From Clitoria ternatea (lineage: Eukaryota > Streptophyta > Magnoliopsida > Fabales > Fabaceae), in contig CM075670.1 in the NCBI GenBank assembly GCA_037962975.1, forward strand, positions 235,242,242-235,306,241: a stretch of 64,000 bases of DNA, in the 5' to 3' direction. Of this stretch, positions 56,401 to 64,000 are shown one piece after another. The position numbers and the translations under genes were made by a program. The notes below the pieces were generated by a model that saw only the letters and a program-made list of their open reading frames with translations, was not told the origin of the DNA and did not search any database. The number at the start of each line of letters is the position of its first letter. Position 1 is the stretch's first letter.

Positions 56401-57915
56401 TGAGTGACTTAGGTTATGTCATACTCAGTTAATAGAACTTGCCATCGAATTATCCTTCCGGTCAGGGCAGGCTTTTCAAAGATGTACTTGACAGGGTCTA
56501 TTTTGGAAACCATCCAAGTAGTTAGACATAGCATGCACTGTCTCAAATGTCGGGCAGCCCATGTCAATGAACTTGCTCAAGTAGTAGATAGCGTGTTCTT
56601 TCTTTTCAGTATCATCATGTTGTCCCAATACACAACCCATGGACTCATCCAGCATAGTTAGATACAGGATTAGCGGCCTTCCAGGGGTTGGAGGCACCAA
56701 GATCGGGGGCTCTCGCAGGTACTGCTTTAGCCTCTTAAAAGCTACTTAACAATCTCTATCCTATTGCCTCGGCTGGTTCTTGTGGAGTAACTTAAAGATC
56801 AGCTCACAAGTCGTAGTCAGTTGTGAGATGAACCTGGCAATATAGTTCAGCTTTCCCAGGAATCCTCAGACTTTCTTTTCTGTATGGGAAGAAGGCATTT
56901 CAAGAATTGCCTTAACTTTGTCAAGATCAACCTTTATCCCTATTTCGCTTACCACAAACCCTAGCAGCTTACCTAATTTTACGCCAAATATGCACTTGGC
57001 CTGGTTTAATCTGAACCTAAACTTCCTTAGTTATTTGAAAAGCTTTCTCATATCAAGAATATGTCCCTCCTCAGTTCTGGATTTAGCAATGATATCATCC
57101 ACGTAGACTTCTATCTCTTTATACATCATGTCATGGAAGAGGGTCATGGTCGTCCTAACATTTTTCAAACCAAAAGATATTACCTTGTAACAAAAGATGC
57201 CTCATAAGGTGATGAATGTGGTATTCTCCATGTCCTCAGGTGTCATCTTAATCTGGTTGTATTCGGAGAAACCATCCATGAATAAGAAGATGAAATCTTG
57301 AGTGGTATTATCAACCAAAACGTCAATCTATGGCAAAGGGAAATCATCCTTGGGACTAGCCCTATTCAGATCCAGATAGTCCACGCATATACGCACCTTC
57401 GCGTCTTTCTTTGGGACAGGGACAATATTTGCCACCCACTGAGGATACTTTGCCACGGCTAGGAACTCGATGTCAAACTATTTCTTAACCTTATCCTTGA
57501 TCTTCAGGAGCATCTCTGGCTTCATTTGTTGTGGGTTTTTCTTTATCGGGGGGCACTCAGGCTTCAGGGGTAATTTATGCTCAACGATGCTAGTATCGAG
57601 GCCAGGCATATCTTGGTAAGACCAAGCGAAGATGTCGCGGAAATCAATTAACAGCTTAACTAGCTCTTTTCTTCGCTCCTTACTTAGGGAAGTATTGATT
57701 TTGACCTCCTTCTTATCCTCCTCATCCCCTAAATTAATGATCTCAACTATCTCCTGATTGGGTCGAATTTCTCTGGCCTCTTTTCCAACAACCTTGCTAA
57801 CTTGGGTGAAGGATCACAGGCTTTCTCACCCTCTTCATCGGTGTAATCAACTGAGTGGTCAAAGTCGTAAAATGGGATTGTGATCTCACTACTCTCAGGA
57901 GAATCATTTTTGGAT
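56401..57915 (-). pseudogene. Ogre reverse transcriptase (second exon)
   Basis: From the splice acceptor at 57916 the frame opens with SKNDSPESSEITIPFYDFDH and KLARLLEKRPEKFDP. Then, through several stops and frame breaks: DMPGLDTSIVEHKLPL, PQWVANIVPVPKKDAKVRIC, VDYLDLNRASPKDDFPLP, FMDGFSEYNQIKM (catalytic Asp kept), VYVDDIIAKSRTEEGHI (YVDD kept), and the C-terminal LGKLNYIARFISQL and ILYLTMLDESMGCVLGQHDD. It copied the element's RNA into DNA. Active-site motifs survive, but stop codons (for example in DKVKK-stop-FDIEF and FPLP-stop-IDVL) kill this copy. Confidence 0.82.
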
Positions 57916-58141
57916 CTACATTTTAATGTATTAGGACGAATGGAAAAAAAGGAAACAAACAAGCAGAAGGAAAAGGATTCAAAGCATAAATAAGGAAAGC
58001 AAGAAAAGATATTATGAAATTCAATAATGATTGATTGATGAGAAAATGATAAAACAAGTTCTTGCCCTTATTACATAAAAAAGTCCCAAAGCCTTAGGCA
58101 TAGTAGAGGGATCAACAAGTCATTAAGGCATTATAAATTAC
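57916..58141 (-). other. Ogre-type pol intron, 226 nt, splice sites intact
   Basis: On the minus strand the protease/G-patch frame ends TCTTCAAA, followed by GTAATTTATAA (donor from 58141). The acceptor is AAAATGTAG ending at 57916, followed by ATCCAAAAATGATTC. The intron is T-rich, contains an in-frame TAA at once (58138-58140), and lies exactly between protease/G-patch and reverse transcriptase, where Ogre elements are known to have their intron. Joining donor to acceptor keeps the downstream RT frame. Intron retention would end the protein before RT. Confidence 0.8.
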
Positions 58142-58671
58142 TTTGAAGAAATATTTAGAGTTGTAGGGAACTCGACGACCTCCCAGTTAAAAAGCTTCTG
58201 GTCCGGTGAACAAGCAATCACAAAGCCTGTGTCATCATAAAGACTGTCTTCAATGGCGGCTACTTGATACGGAGGTACTAACCCTGCACTCCAGAAGCTT
58301 TGGTAGAGGTCACAAATAGGGACTCTTGTAGTGTGAGGCTCTCTGCCGGTAAGGCGGGTTGCCTTTCTTTCTCTTTTCTCCTCTTCCACTCTTCTTCTAT
58401 CAGCAGCTTTGGGCCGGTATCCTAAGCTAAAACCATCCCTATCTTTGATCAAGAGCACAGGTTTCACTTTTCCACTCAAAGTATACCCTAGCCCTTTCCC
58501 AAGCTGATACCCCTCGTGTGATATTATCTTTGCTGACACTAAAGATGCATTTGGCATGTAAGCTTTAGCCATTGTTTCTCCCTCCCCCATGTAGGTGGCA
58601 TTTTCTATCTCCAACGCTTGGAAAGAGGTCTCAAGAGCCTCTTCCACCGCCTCGATATAAAGGGTTGTCAA
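58142..58671 (-). CDS. Ogre G-patch-like domain, open frame before the intron
   Basis: The frame gives GYQLGKGLGYTLSGKVKPVL, a glycine-rich G-patch-like motif (about residues 56-75 of a 177-codon stretch) that Ogre elements carry between protease and reverse transcriptase, then a Lys/Arg-rich stretch (RRRVEEEKRERK) and LYQSFWSAGLVPP. No stop in this part. G-patches bind RNA helicases or RNA in other proteins; the role in Ogre is unknown. It is the first-exon end of the polyprotein, in a different frame from the protease frame that ends at 58668, so one frameshift lies near 58670. Confidence 0.7.
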
Positions 58672-59348
58672 GGTTTGCTGACCAGAAGGTCCTCCTCACC
58701 AGAAATGATTATTAACCGATTTTCAATGATGGACTTTAACTTTTGGTACAGGGTAGAGGGGACCACCCCAGCCAAGTGGATCCATGGCCGACCCACTAAA
58801 CAACTGTAGGCAGGTGCGATGTCCATAACTTGCAAAAGGACCTGGAACGTATAGGGTCCCACCTGGATAGAGAGCTCAATCTCACCCATGACCTCCATCC
58901 GCGTTCCATCGAATACTCGCACTACCATGGTGCTCAGCTTCATATGAGTCCCATCAAATGGCAGCTTGGCCAATGTAGATTTGGGCATAATATTGAGGGA
59001 CGACTTATTGTCAATAAGCACCTTTGCCAAGATGTGATCCTGGCACTTAACGGAGATGTGGAGGGGCTTATTATGTCTCATGTCTTCTATCAGTATCTCA
59101 TCATCCGTAAAGGTCAGATAATTATCGGCAACAATATGCCTCACTATACCTTGGAACTTATCGACAGAGATGTCATGAGTGGCATGAGCCTCATTCAACA
59201 TTGTTATCAATGTCTTCCAGTGCGGCTCAGAGTTTATCAATAGGGATAACAGAGAAATCCTCGTATGGGTATGGTTTAACTGGTCAACCATCTGATATTC
59301 ACTTTGGCGAATAAACTTCAAGAAATTGTAGGCCTCCTCATCAGTCAT
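58668..59348 (-). CDS. Ogre aspartic protease
   Basis: 226 codons without a stop. LAKVLIDNKSSLNIMPKSTL is the active-site region; the family has VDNGSS at this place, so the Gly after Asp-Asn is Lys, probably disabling. KLPFDGTHMKLSTMVVRVFD, MGEIELSIQVGPYTF and AYSCLVGRPWIHLAGVVPST follow in the normal order. N-terminal part: EEAYNFLKFIRQSEYQMVDQ. The protease would cut the gag-pol polyprotein inside the particle. Confidence 0.82.
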   Translation of the reverse strand: MTDEEAYNFLKFIRQSEYQMVDQLNHTHTRISLLSLLINSEPHWKTLITMLNEAHATHDISVDKFQGIVRHIVADNYLTFTDDEILIEDMRHNKPLHISVKCQDHILAKVLIDNKSSLNIMPKSTLAKLPFDGTHMKLSTMVVRVFDGTRMEVMGEIELSIQVGPYTFQVLLQVMDIAPAYSCLVGRPWIHLAGVVPSTLYQKLKSIIENRLIIISGEEDLLVSKP

Positions 59349-60070
59349 GGCCCTTTCAATTTCACTACTAGTCTCTTATTTGCCCATCTTGGCCTTTTTG
59401 GGAATCAGATCATTCTTTTGCTCTGGAGAAGCATACACTCTCCCACTCCGGGTTACACCCCCCACCCTGAAAATATTTATGATGGATGATGAAGATGGGT
59501 TGCTCGTCGCCGAGCCTGCAGTGACCACATCTACGTCATATTTCCAAGGGACGGCTCGAGAATCTTTAATGCAAACGGGGTAGGTGTCTAGATGGTGACA
59601 ACCTGTTGCATAGAGGTAGGAGCCAGTAAAGGGCTCTTGATGTAAAAAATTACTACGGGCTTAGGGGCCTGCGTCCCCGACTGTTCCTGGATCATATTTA
59701 ATTCGCCTTTGTGGCACTTACAGACTTTCAGAATGTGGCTATCCATGAGCCTTTGAAGGGCCTCACAGAAGCCTTGGCGTTTGGCAGCCTACTCACCGTC
59801 ATGCTCACGGCTCCAGGGTCCCTCAACTAATCCCTTCTCAAGGACCTGGGAAGAACTAGCTTCAATGGTGTCCTTATATCAGTGACATCCCTTACATACT
59901 CCTCATCCTCCTCAACAGCGTTAACCCCCGAACTCCTATGGTTGGGTAAGGGATTTGTGGCAACATTTGGATTACCTTCTTGAAAGTTAAGCCATTTGGC
60001 CTGAATCAGATCCCTCACTTTATACTTCAAGGCCATGTAGTTCTCAGTGGAATTCCCCGATGCTCCGGCA
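59349..60070 (-). pseudogene. Ogre gag C-terminus to protease linker, broken frames
   Basis: The piece 59827-60036 reads MALKYKVRDLIQAKWLNFQE and NHRSSGVNAVEEDEE, the conserved segment after the zinc-knuckle-like CDYYAGASGNSTENYMALK (about 60030-60090). In that knuckle the usual late His and Cys are Asn and Tyr, so metal binding is probably lost. The rest, to 59349, has only scattered similarity with stops. Confidence 0.65.
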
Positions 60071-61860
60071 TAGTAATCGCATCAGGCGTTGAGATCATAC
60101 CGCTTAGGGTAAGGGGATTCTACTGGCTTCAAGGGGCAGGGCGCCACTAGGCCGTTATGAATGAGGAGAGGCAAAAGTTCGGTGTACGTCATGGGGATTG
60201 GATCAAATTGGACAAGGGTACAGTCGCTATTGGGTCTTCTTGCATTTTGGTTAGGGTTAAACGGTTGAGCCCGTGGTTGTAGGAATAGTATAACATAGGC
60301 TAAGGTCTAGGAGCTCAGATGATGGGCAGATGGAAATGGGATAGTGGTGAGGCAGGATAAGGGGGTCTGGTTATGACCAACGATGGCCACATATGGGTAT
60401 GGTGCATATGGGAAGGGATTGGCAGGTTGAAAAGCAGTGGGGCTGAATGGCCTCGGCTGGGCCTTCCTTTGGTCATAAGAGATGGAGTTGGTCTCCCTAT
60501 CTCTCCTTCGTCCGTCTCTTGGCATCGATTTTCTTGTAACAGGTGCCCCAGACCGGCCCCGGGCGATCTTTCCCGTCCTTAGACCGCTCTCTATTCTTTC
60601 CCCAATAATCATAATGTCGGAGAAGTTAAACGAAACACTGTCAATCATCCTATTGTAGAAAGGGAACTAGAATGTGTCAATGAACATCGCAACCACTTCC
60701 TTCTCCAAAATTGGGGGTCAACTTACGCAGCAGTCTAACGCCATCGCTGAGCGTATTCCTTGAACATCTCACTATCCTTCTTTGTCATATTTCAAAGTTG
60801 GATCCTGTCAGGTGCCATGTCCAGATTGTACTTATACTGTTTCAAGAAGGTGTCCGCAAGGTCTTTCCAATAGTGAATGCAAGTTCGCTCCAAGTGAGTA
60901 TGCCATGTCAATGCAGCCCCAGCTATGTTGTCTTGAAAATAGTGTATTATTAGCTTATCATTAGAGGCGTAGGAGGCCATCTTTCAATAGTACACGTCAG
61001 ATGATTTCGTAGGCAAGTCATTCCTTGTTATTTATCAAAATCCAGCATTTTAAACTTTAGTGGGATGATAACATCTGGAACTAGGCAAAGTTCACATGCA
61101 CCGGTTAGGTCGAGGCCTTCCACACCTTCCATGATTCACAATCGCTCCTCCAAGATCTCCATCTTCCCTTTTTGTTGAGAAGTTGTGGCCGTGCTAAGAT
61201 CAACAACTAGGTTTACTGTCTGAGTCATACCTTGCGGGTTAGAAGTATGATAGTTCATATACCCATACAGGTAACCATAATATAGGTAGAAAGACGTAGT
61301 TGAATGAGCTTGGTTTACCGGGCCAGTGCTCTGCATAAGACCATAGGGTTGGGTCGTAGCTTGGGCAATATAGATTAGCTGAGCTATTTGGGTGGTTTCA
61401 GGGGGTTAATGGATTGTTGGCTGGGTAGGGTTGGAAACAGGGGGTTCATCGCCTGGTGGTCATTGGTGTCTTATGGGTTGGTGAGAAATAAAGGATAGTA
61501 TCCCGGGGGTAAGCCGTAAAGCGGGAAAGGTGTGGGGTTATCGTCTAGGTCAGTAAAAGTGTGTTGTGGTGCATAAGACATGCCATAGGGTGGTTGAGGA
61601 TCAACGACTTGGTTAGGTCTCCCAATATTGACAGTGAAAGGAGCGGTCGTGGGATTTACAACTTGGGCCTGCGTCAGACCAAACCCTGGAGGATGTACTG
61701 GAGTAGTCGTTATTGTTGGGCCTCTCTGTTACCTGCAGAAGAGCCCTCTCAGTGATCCTCTTGTCTAAGAGCTTTGTCATTTCTGCTACCTGTTCTCTCA
61801 ACTGGTTGACCTCGTCCCTAAGATCTTTGTCAATATGTTCTATTTCGGCTATGAGTCTTT
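60071..61860 (-). pseudogene. Ogre gag (Retrotrans_gag core)
   Basis: Capsid protein of the virus-like particle, in several frames. 61613-61801 (EQVAEMTKLLDKRI); 61136-61336 (QGMTQTVNLVVD region, less conserved); 60792-60980, the gag core SNDKLIIHYFQDNIAGAALT and DLADTFLKQYKYNLDMAPDR; 60307-60648 (SVSFNFSDIMIIGERIESGL, then a Pro-rich stretch). Order and content match Ogre gag, but frames are interrupted near 60790, 60980-61130 and 61340-61610. Confidence 0.75.
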
Positions 61861-62190
61861 TTTGTAGTCGAGTTCTGTAGGAGTGTTTCCCCGTGATGTC
61901 TTTTGGAGATAAAAAGAAAAAACAAGAATTTAAAAGGAAAGCATTGAATAAATAAAAGAAAGCGATAAAGAAGGGGTAAGTAAGATTGTGCGTGAAGCGA
62001 TTATGGAACTCGACGAGTATCCTTTGACTGTTCCTCAGAACTTCACGTTGAAAAGTACTAAATAAAGCAATGAATGGAAATTAACACAAGATAGTTATAG
62101 AGACAAAAGAGTCCTTTATTCTGAATTCCATAAAATACATCATTGCCATAAGCATTTGTTACAACAAGGGAAAGTAAACTAGTCATTCCT
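61861..62190 (-). other. Non-coding gap between Ogre ORF1 and gag
   Basis: About 330 bp, A-rich on the plus strand (aaaaagaaaaaacaagaattt near 61910). It lies between the coiled-coil ORF1 and gag, a place where Ogre elements have a spacer. No coding homology seen. Confidence 0.5.
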
Positions 62191-63060
62191 AGCTCAGGAA
62201 ATCATGACCTTCATTCTACAAATAAGTTCTTTACAGTAATTCAGAAAGGTTACAATCTCTGTGGGGGTGGTGAAAGGGTTTGCCATATCTTTGGCTTCTT
62301 TGACCAAGCACGGGATATCTTCCAGAGCCCCATTAGCCAGATGTGTCGGGTTAAAGAAGCGGCTCATCCAAGAATGAATGACTTCATCTTGTTGTGTCAT
62401 TTCGACTTCCATAATGCGTATAGCTTCACGATAATCTTGTTCCACTTCCATTACATGTTGACGCTCGCTGTTTATTTCTCGTTGGCAAGCCTCTACCACC
62501 TCATTAAGTTGCCGCTCCACCCTGTTGATTTGCGACTACAATAATTCCTTTGGCACTGGAGTGTTTCACTCATTTTCTTTGGCTTTTGCCAACATATCCC
62601 TCAGAAGCTGCTTATCTGCCAAAAGGGTGTCTCTCTGCCTGCTTTTCATCCTTGGTTGAGAGTTGGCCGCTTGGAGGCATTGATCTTGTTTCCTTATATG
62701 GTCCTTTTCTGACTTCCGCTTCTTTTCGACCTCCTTAATAATTTGTTTGATCTCTTGATTTTCTCTCTTCTGGAGGGCGCATTCCTGTCGAGACTTTAGC
62801 AGTTCCTTCTCCAGCTTCTTGTTTTTTACGGTTAACTCCTCTATTTTAGCCTTCATTGCCTTGGTGGCTTCATCTTTAAAGGCAGGCAGGGGAGTGGGTG
62901 TGCTTGTTGGGAGAGAGGAAGAACTCCTAAACGGCAGTTTGACAATAGAGACCCTATTCAAGATCCATGGCGGTACTTTTCCTTCACAACATGGCTTCAG
63001 ACCCTCAATTCCTTCACCTTCGTATGAACCTTTTTCCATGCTTCTCCTATGTCCCAAATT
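62190..63060 (-). pseudogene. Ogre ORF1 coiled-coil region
   Basis: Open pieces 62566-63057 (163 codons) and 62194-62520 (108 codons). The first has a long heptad-rich segment (AMKAKIEELTVKNKKLEKEL, SRQECALQKRENQEIKQIIK) after a Ser/Pro linker; the second starts MERQLNEVVEACQREINSER, also heptad-like. They are separated by a stop near 62530-62565. In Ogre elements such a coiled coil follows the DUF7745-like domain in ORF1; function unknown. Confidence 0.7.
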
Positions 63061-63099
63061 TCTGAAGTGTATTTTCCTTAGGAATAGTAAATGATAAAA

Positions 63100-63806
63100 G
63101 GAGTCAATGATGTCTCATCAGGCGGACTAAGCAGCGGGTAGGCTAATTAGCGTTTGGCTATAAATAGGGTTATAATTGATGCACCCCTGAGTGCCCATGA
63201 GAGGAAGTCGGGTAGTTTCCACAGTGGCGAATAATGGTGTTAACCCTCAGCCATTACAGATACGACCTTACTTTCTCAGTTGTGAGCCCTACCAGATAAT
63301 TGGCCCACTCACACCCATTCTTTGCTGTCAGTTGACACAATTTCAAATCAGAGACTGAGCACTCCACCTTGTCCACTTAATTAAAGACATGACAAGCGAG
63401 TCATACAAACAACACAGGCATGCAGTAGAGGATCCTTTTCCCCCTTGGGTATGGCAAAAGTCCATGGTGCAGTAGAGATTTGTCAAAATAGTTGTAACAG
63501 GGTTCTTTCCTTGGAGTTTACGAGCGAGGAAGACATCATTGGCGTCGTGGTCAATGTAGTTGTCAATGTTGGGGAAGAAGATCACACCATGAATCGTGAT
63601 TGCCAAGGTATCCATGAAAGTTCCCCCATCTTCCATTTCGGCTAAAGTATACATATGCTTCTTGAAATATTCTCAGGCAAACCCTGGGGTCAGATTTCTT
63701 TTCAACTACGCGACCCGTAACACTTCTGGATTAATTTTCAAAATCTTAGCTAATGATGTGATAGCGGCATGATGCTAGAGGCGGCGATATGGCTTCTGAT
63801 ATCCTA
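63100..63806 (-). pseudogene. Ogre ORF1 N-terminal DUF7745-like domain
   Basis: The open piece 63343-63654 has MYTLAEMEDGGTFMDTLAIT and IHGVIFFPNIDNYIDHDAND, close to the plant-specific domain called DUF7745 in memory (usual pattern IYGIVLFPNIDNFVD, NPVPTLLADTYHSI, KGG). Similarity continues upstream to about 63770 in other frames. The frame is cut at 63806 by another LTR insertion. ORF1 is specific to Ogre-type elements; its role is unknown. Confidence 0.7.
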
Positions 63807-63811
63807 GAGGT

Positions 63812-64000
63812 GTAACATCCTTGTTTTTAGTAAGCAGCCTTAACCTTGTAAATTTTAAAGTATGGAAGTTTGGTAAGTGATAATAAGTAAATAAAGGACC
63901 CCACAGGTAGTCAAGAATTAATAATCTGATCTCATATCTAACACTGATATAATAGACTAATTAGACTTATACCATCGTTCATCGGGTCAATTCCTAGACA
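63812..64000 (+). mobile_element. Start of a fourth related LTR (runs off the window)
   Basis: TGTAACATCCTTGTTTTTAG is the same LTR start type as solo LTR 3 (TGTAACATCCCG), inserted into the Ogre ORF1 frame. The preceding five bases AGAGG (63807-63811) would be the target duplication; the partner lies beyond 64000. Whether it is a solo LTR or a full element cannot be told. Confidence 0.7.

Larger units (their letters stand above)
47042..64000 (-). mobile_element. Ogre-like (Tat clade) Ty3/gypsy retrotransposon, 5' end beyond the window
   Basis: Minus-strand order from right to left: DUF7745-like ORF1, coiled coil, gag, protease, G-patch, intron, RT, RNase H, integrase, minisatellite, polypurine tract, 3' LTR. 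ORF1 upstream of gag and the pol intron distinguish Ogre from other gypsy groups. It inserted into a LINE at 47041/47042 (candidate duplication CTCTA at 47037-47041; partner outside the window). It was later hit by solo LTR 3 (47368) and by another LTR at 63812. Many stops and frameshifts and mutated integrase make it dead. The 5' LTR and primer site are not in view. Confidence 0.85.

Overview
The window is nuclear DNA of a flowering plant, very probably a legume. The evidence is AT-rich non-coding sequence, plant Ty3/gypsy lineages (a CRM-like chromovirus and an Ogre/Tat element with its characteristic intron), L1-type LINE tails, FAR1-type MULE sequence, CACTA- and Stowaway-like miniature elements, and a decayed intron-bearing CBL-interacting protein kinase (CIPK) gene. 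The species cannot be fixed from sequence alone. I find no intact cellular protein-coding gene and no tRNA or rRNA gene. Nearly everything recognisable is transposable elements, many nested, plus one pseudogene.

Layout. 1-2.35 kb: decayed minus-strand gypsy (Tat/Retand-like) fragment with an 11-copy ~49-bp minisatellite, a gag remnant and a primer-site/LTR edge. 3.19-3.95 kb: LTR-like fragment with a palindromic phrase. 6.22-7.32 kb: first copy of an interspersed repeat (second copy at 30.13-31.31 kb). 8.93-11.34 kb: recent tandem duplication of a 1169-bp LTR-like unit. 11.343-17.457 kb: complete 6.1-kb CRM-like retrotransposon on the minus strand with 1033-bp LTRs, ATAAC target duplication, primer site, polypurine tract, gag and pol; pol carries an in-frame deletion of the end of RT, all of RNase H and the start of integrase. 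17.5-29.4 kb: AT-rich DNA with a foldback MITE, a 5'-truncated LINE and a CACTA-like element holding two Stowaway-like elements. 29.4-32.6 kb: CIPK pseudogene with recognisable introns, two nonsense codons and a frameshift, one intron expanded by a transposon.

33.2-45.4 kb: two large solo LTRs (3.9 and 2.9 kb), each with a 5-bp target duplication, flanking and interrupting a decayed Ulp1-like peptidase (plus strand) and a FAR1/MULE transposase (minus strand) that may be two halves of one Kaonashi-type MULE. 46.3-47.04 kb: LINE tail. 47.042 kb to about 63.81 kb: an Ogre-like element on the minus strand, read right to left as a DUF7745-like domain, coiled coil, gag, protease, G-patch, a 226-nt intron, RT, RNase H, integrase, a ~52-bp minisatellite, polypurine tract and 3' LTR. 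A third solo LTR (3.0 kb) sits inside that LTR, and a fourth related LTR begins at 63,812 and runs off the window.

Most striking pattern: LTRs of one superfamily (ends TGTAACATCC/TGTGACGACC and relatives) each carry their own private short palindromic phrase (gene-like sequence absent), repeated near the LTR ends: CGCTTGAGCG-type, ACGCGTAGCG-type, AACCGGTT-type and, in a probable relative, a CCACGGCC..GTGG hairpin. The unrelated Ogre LTR has a comparable AGACGTCT phrase. I know of no explanation for this, and it is the best candidate here for undescribed biology.
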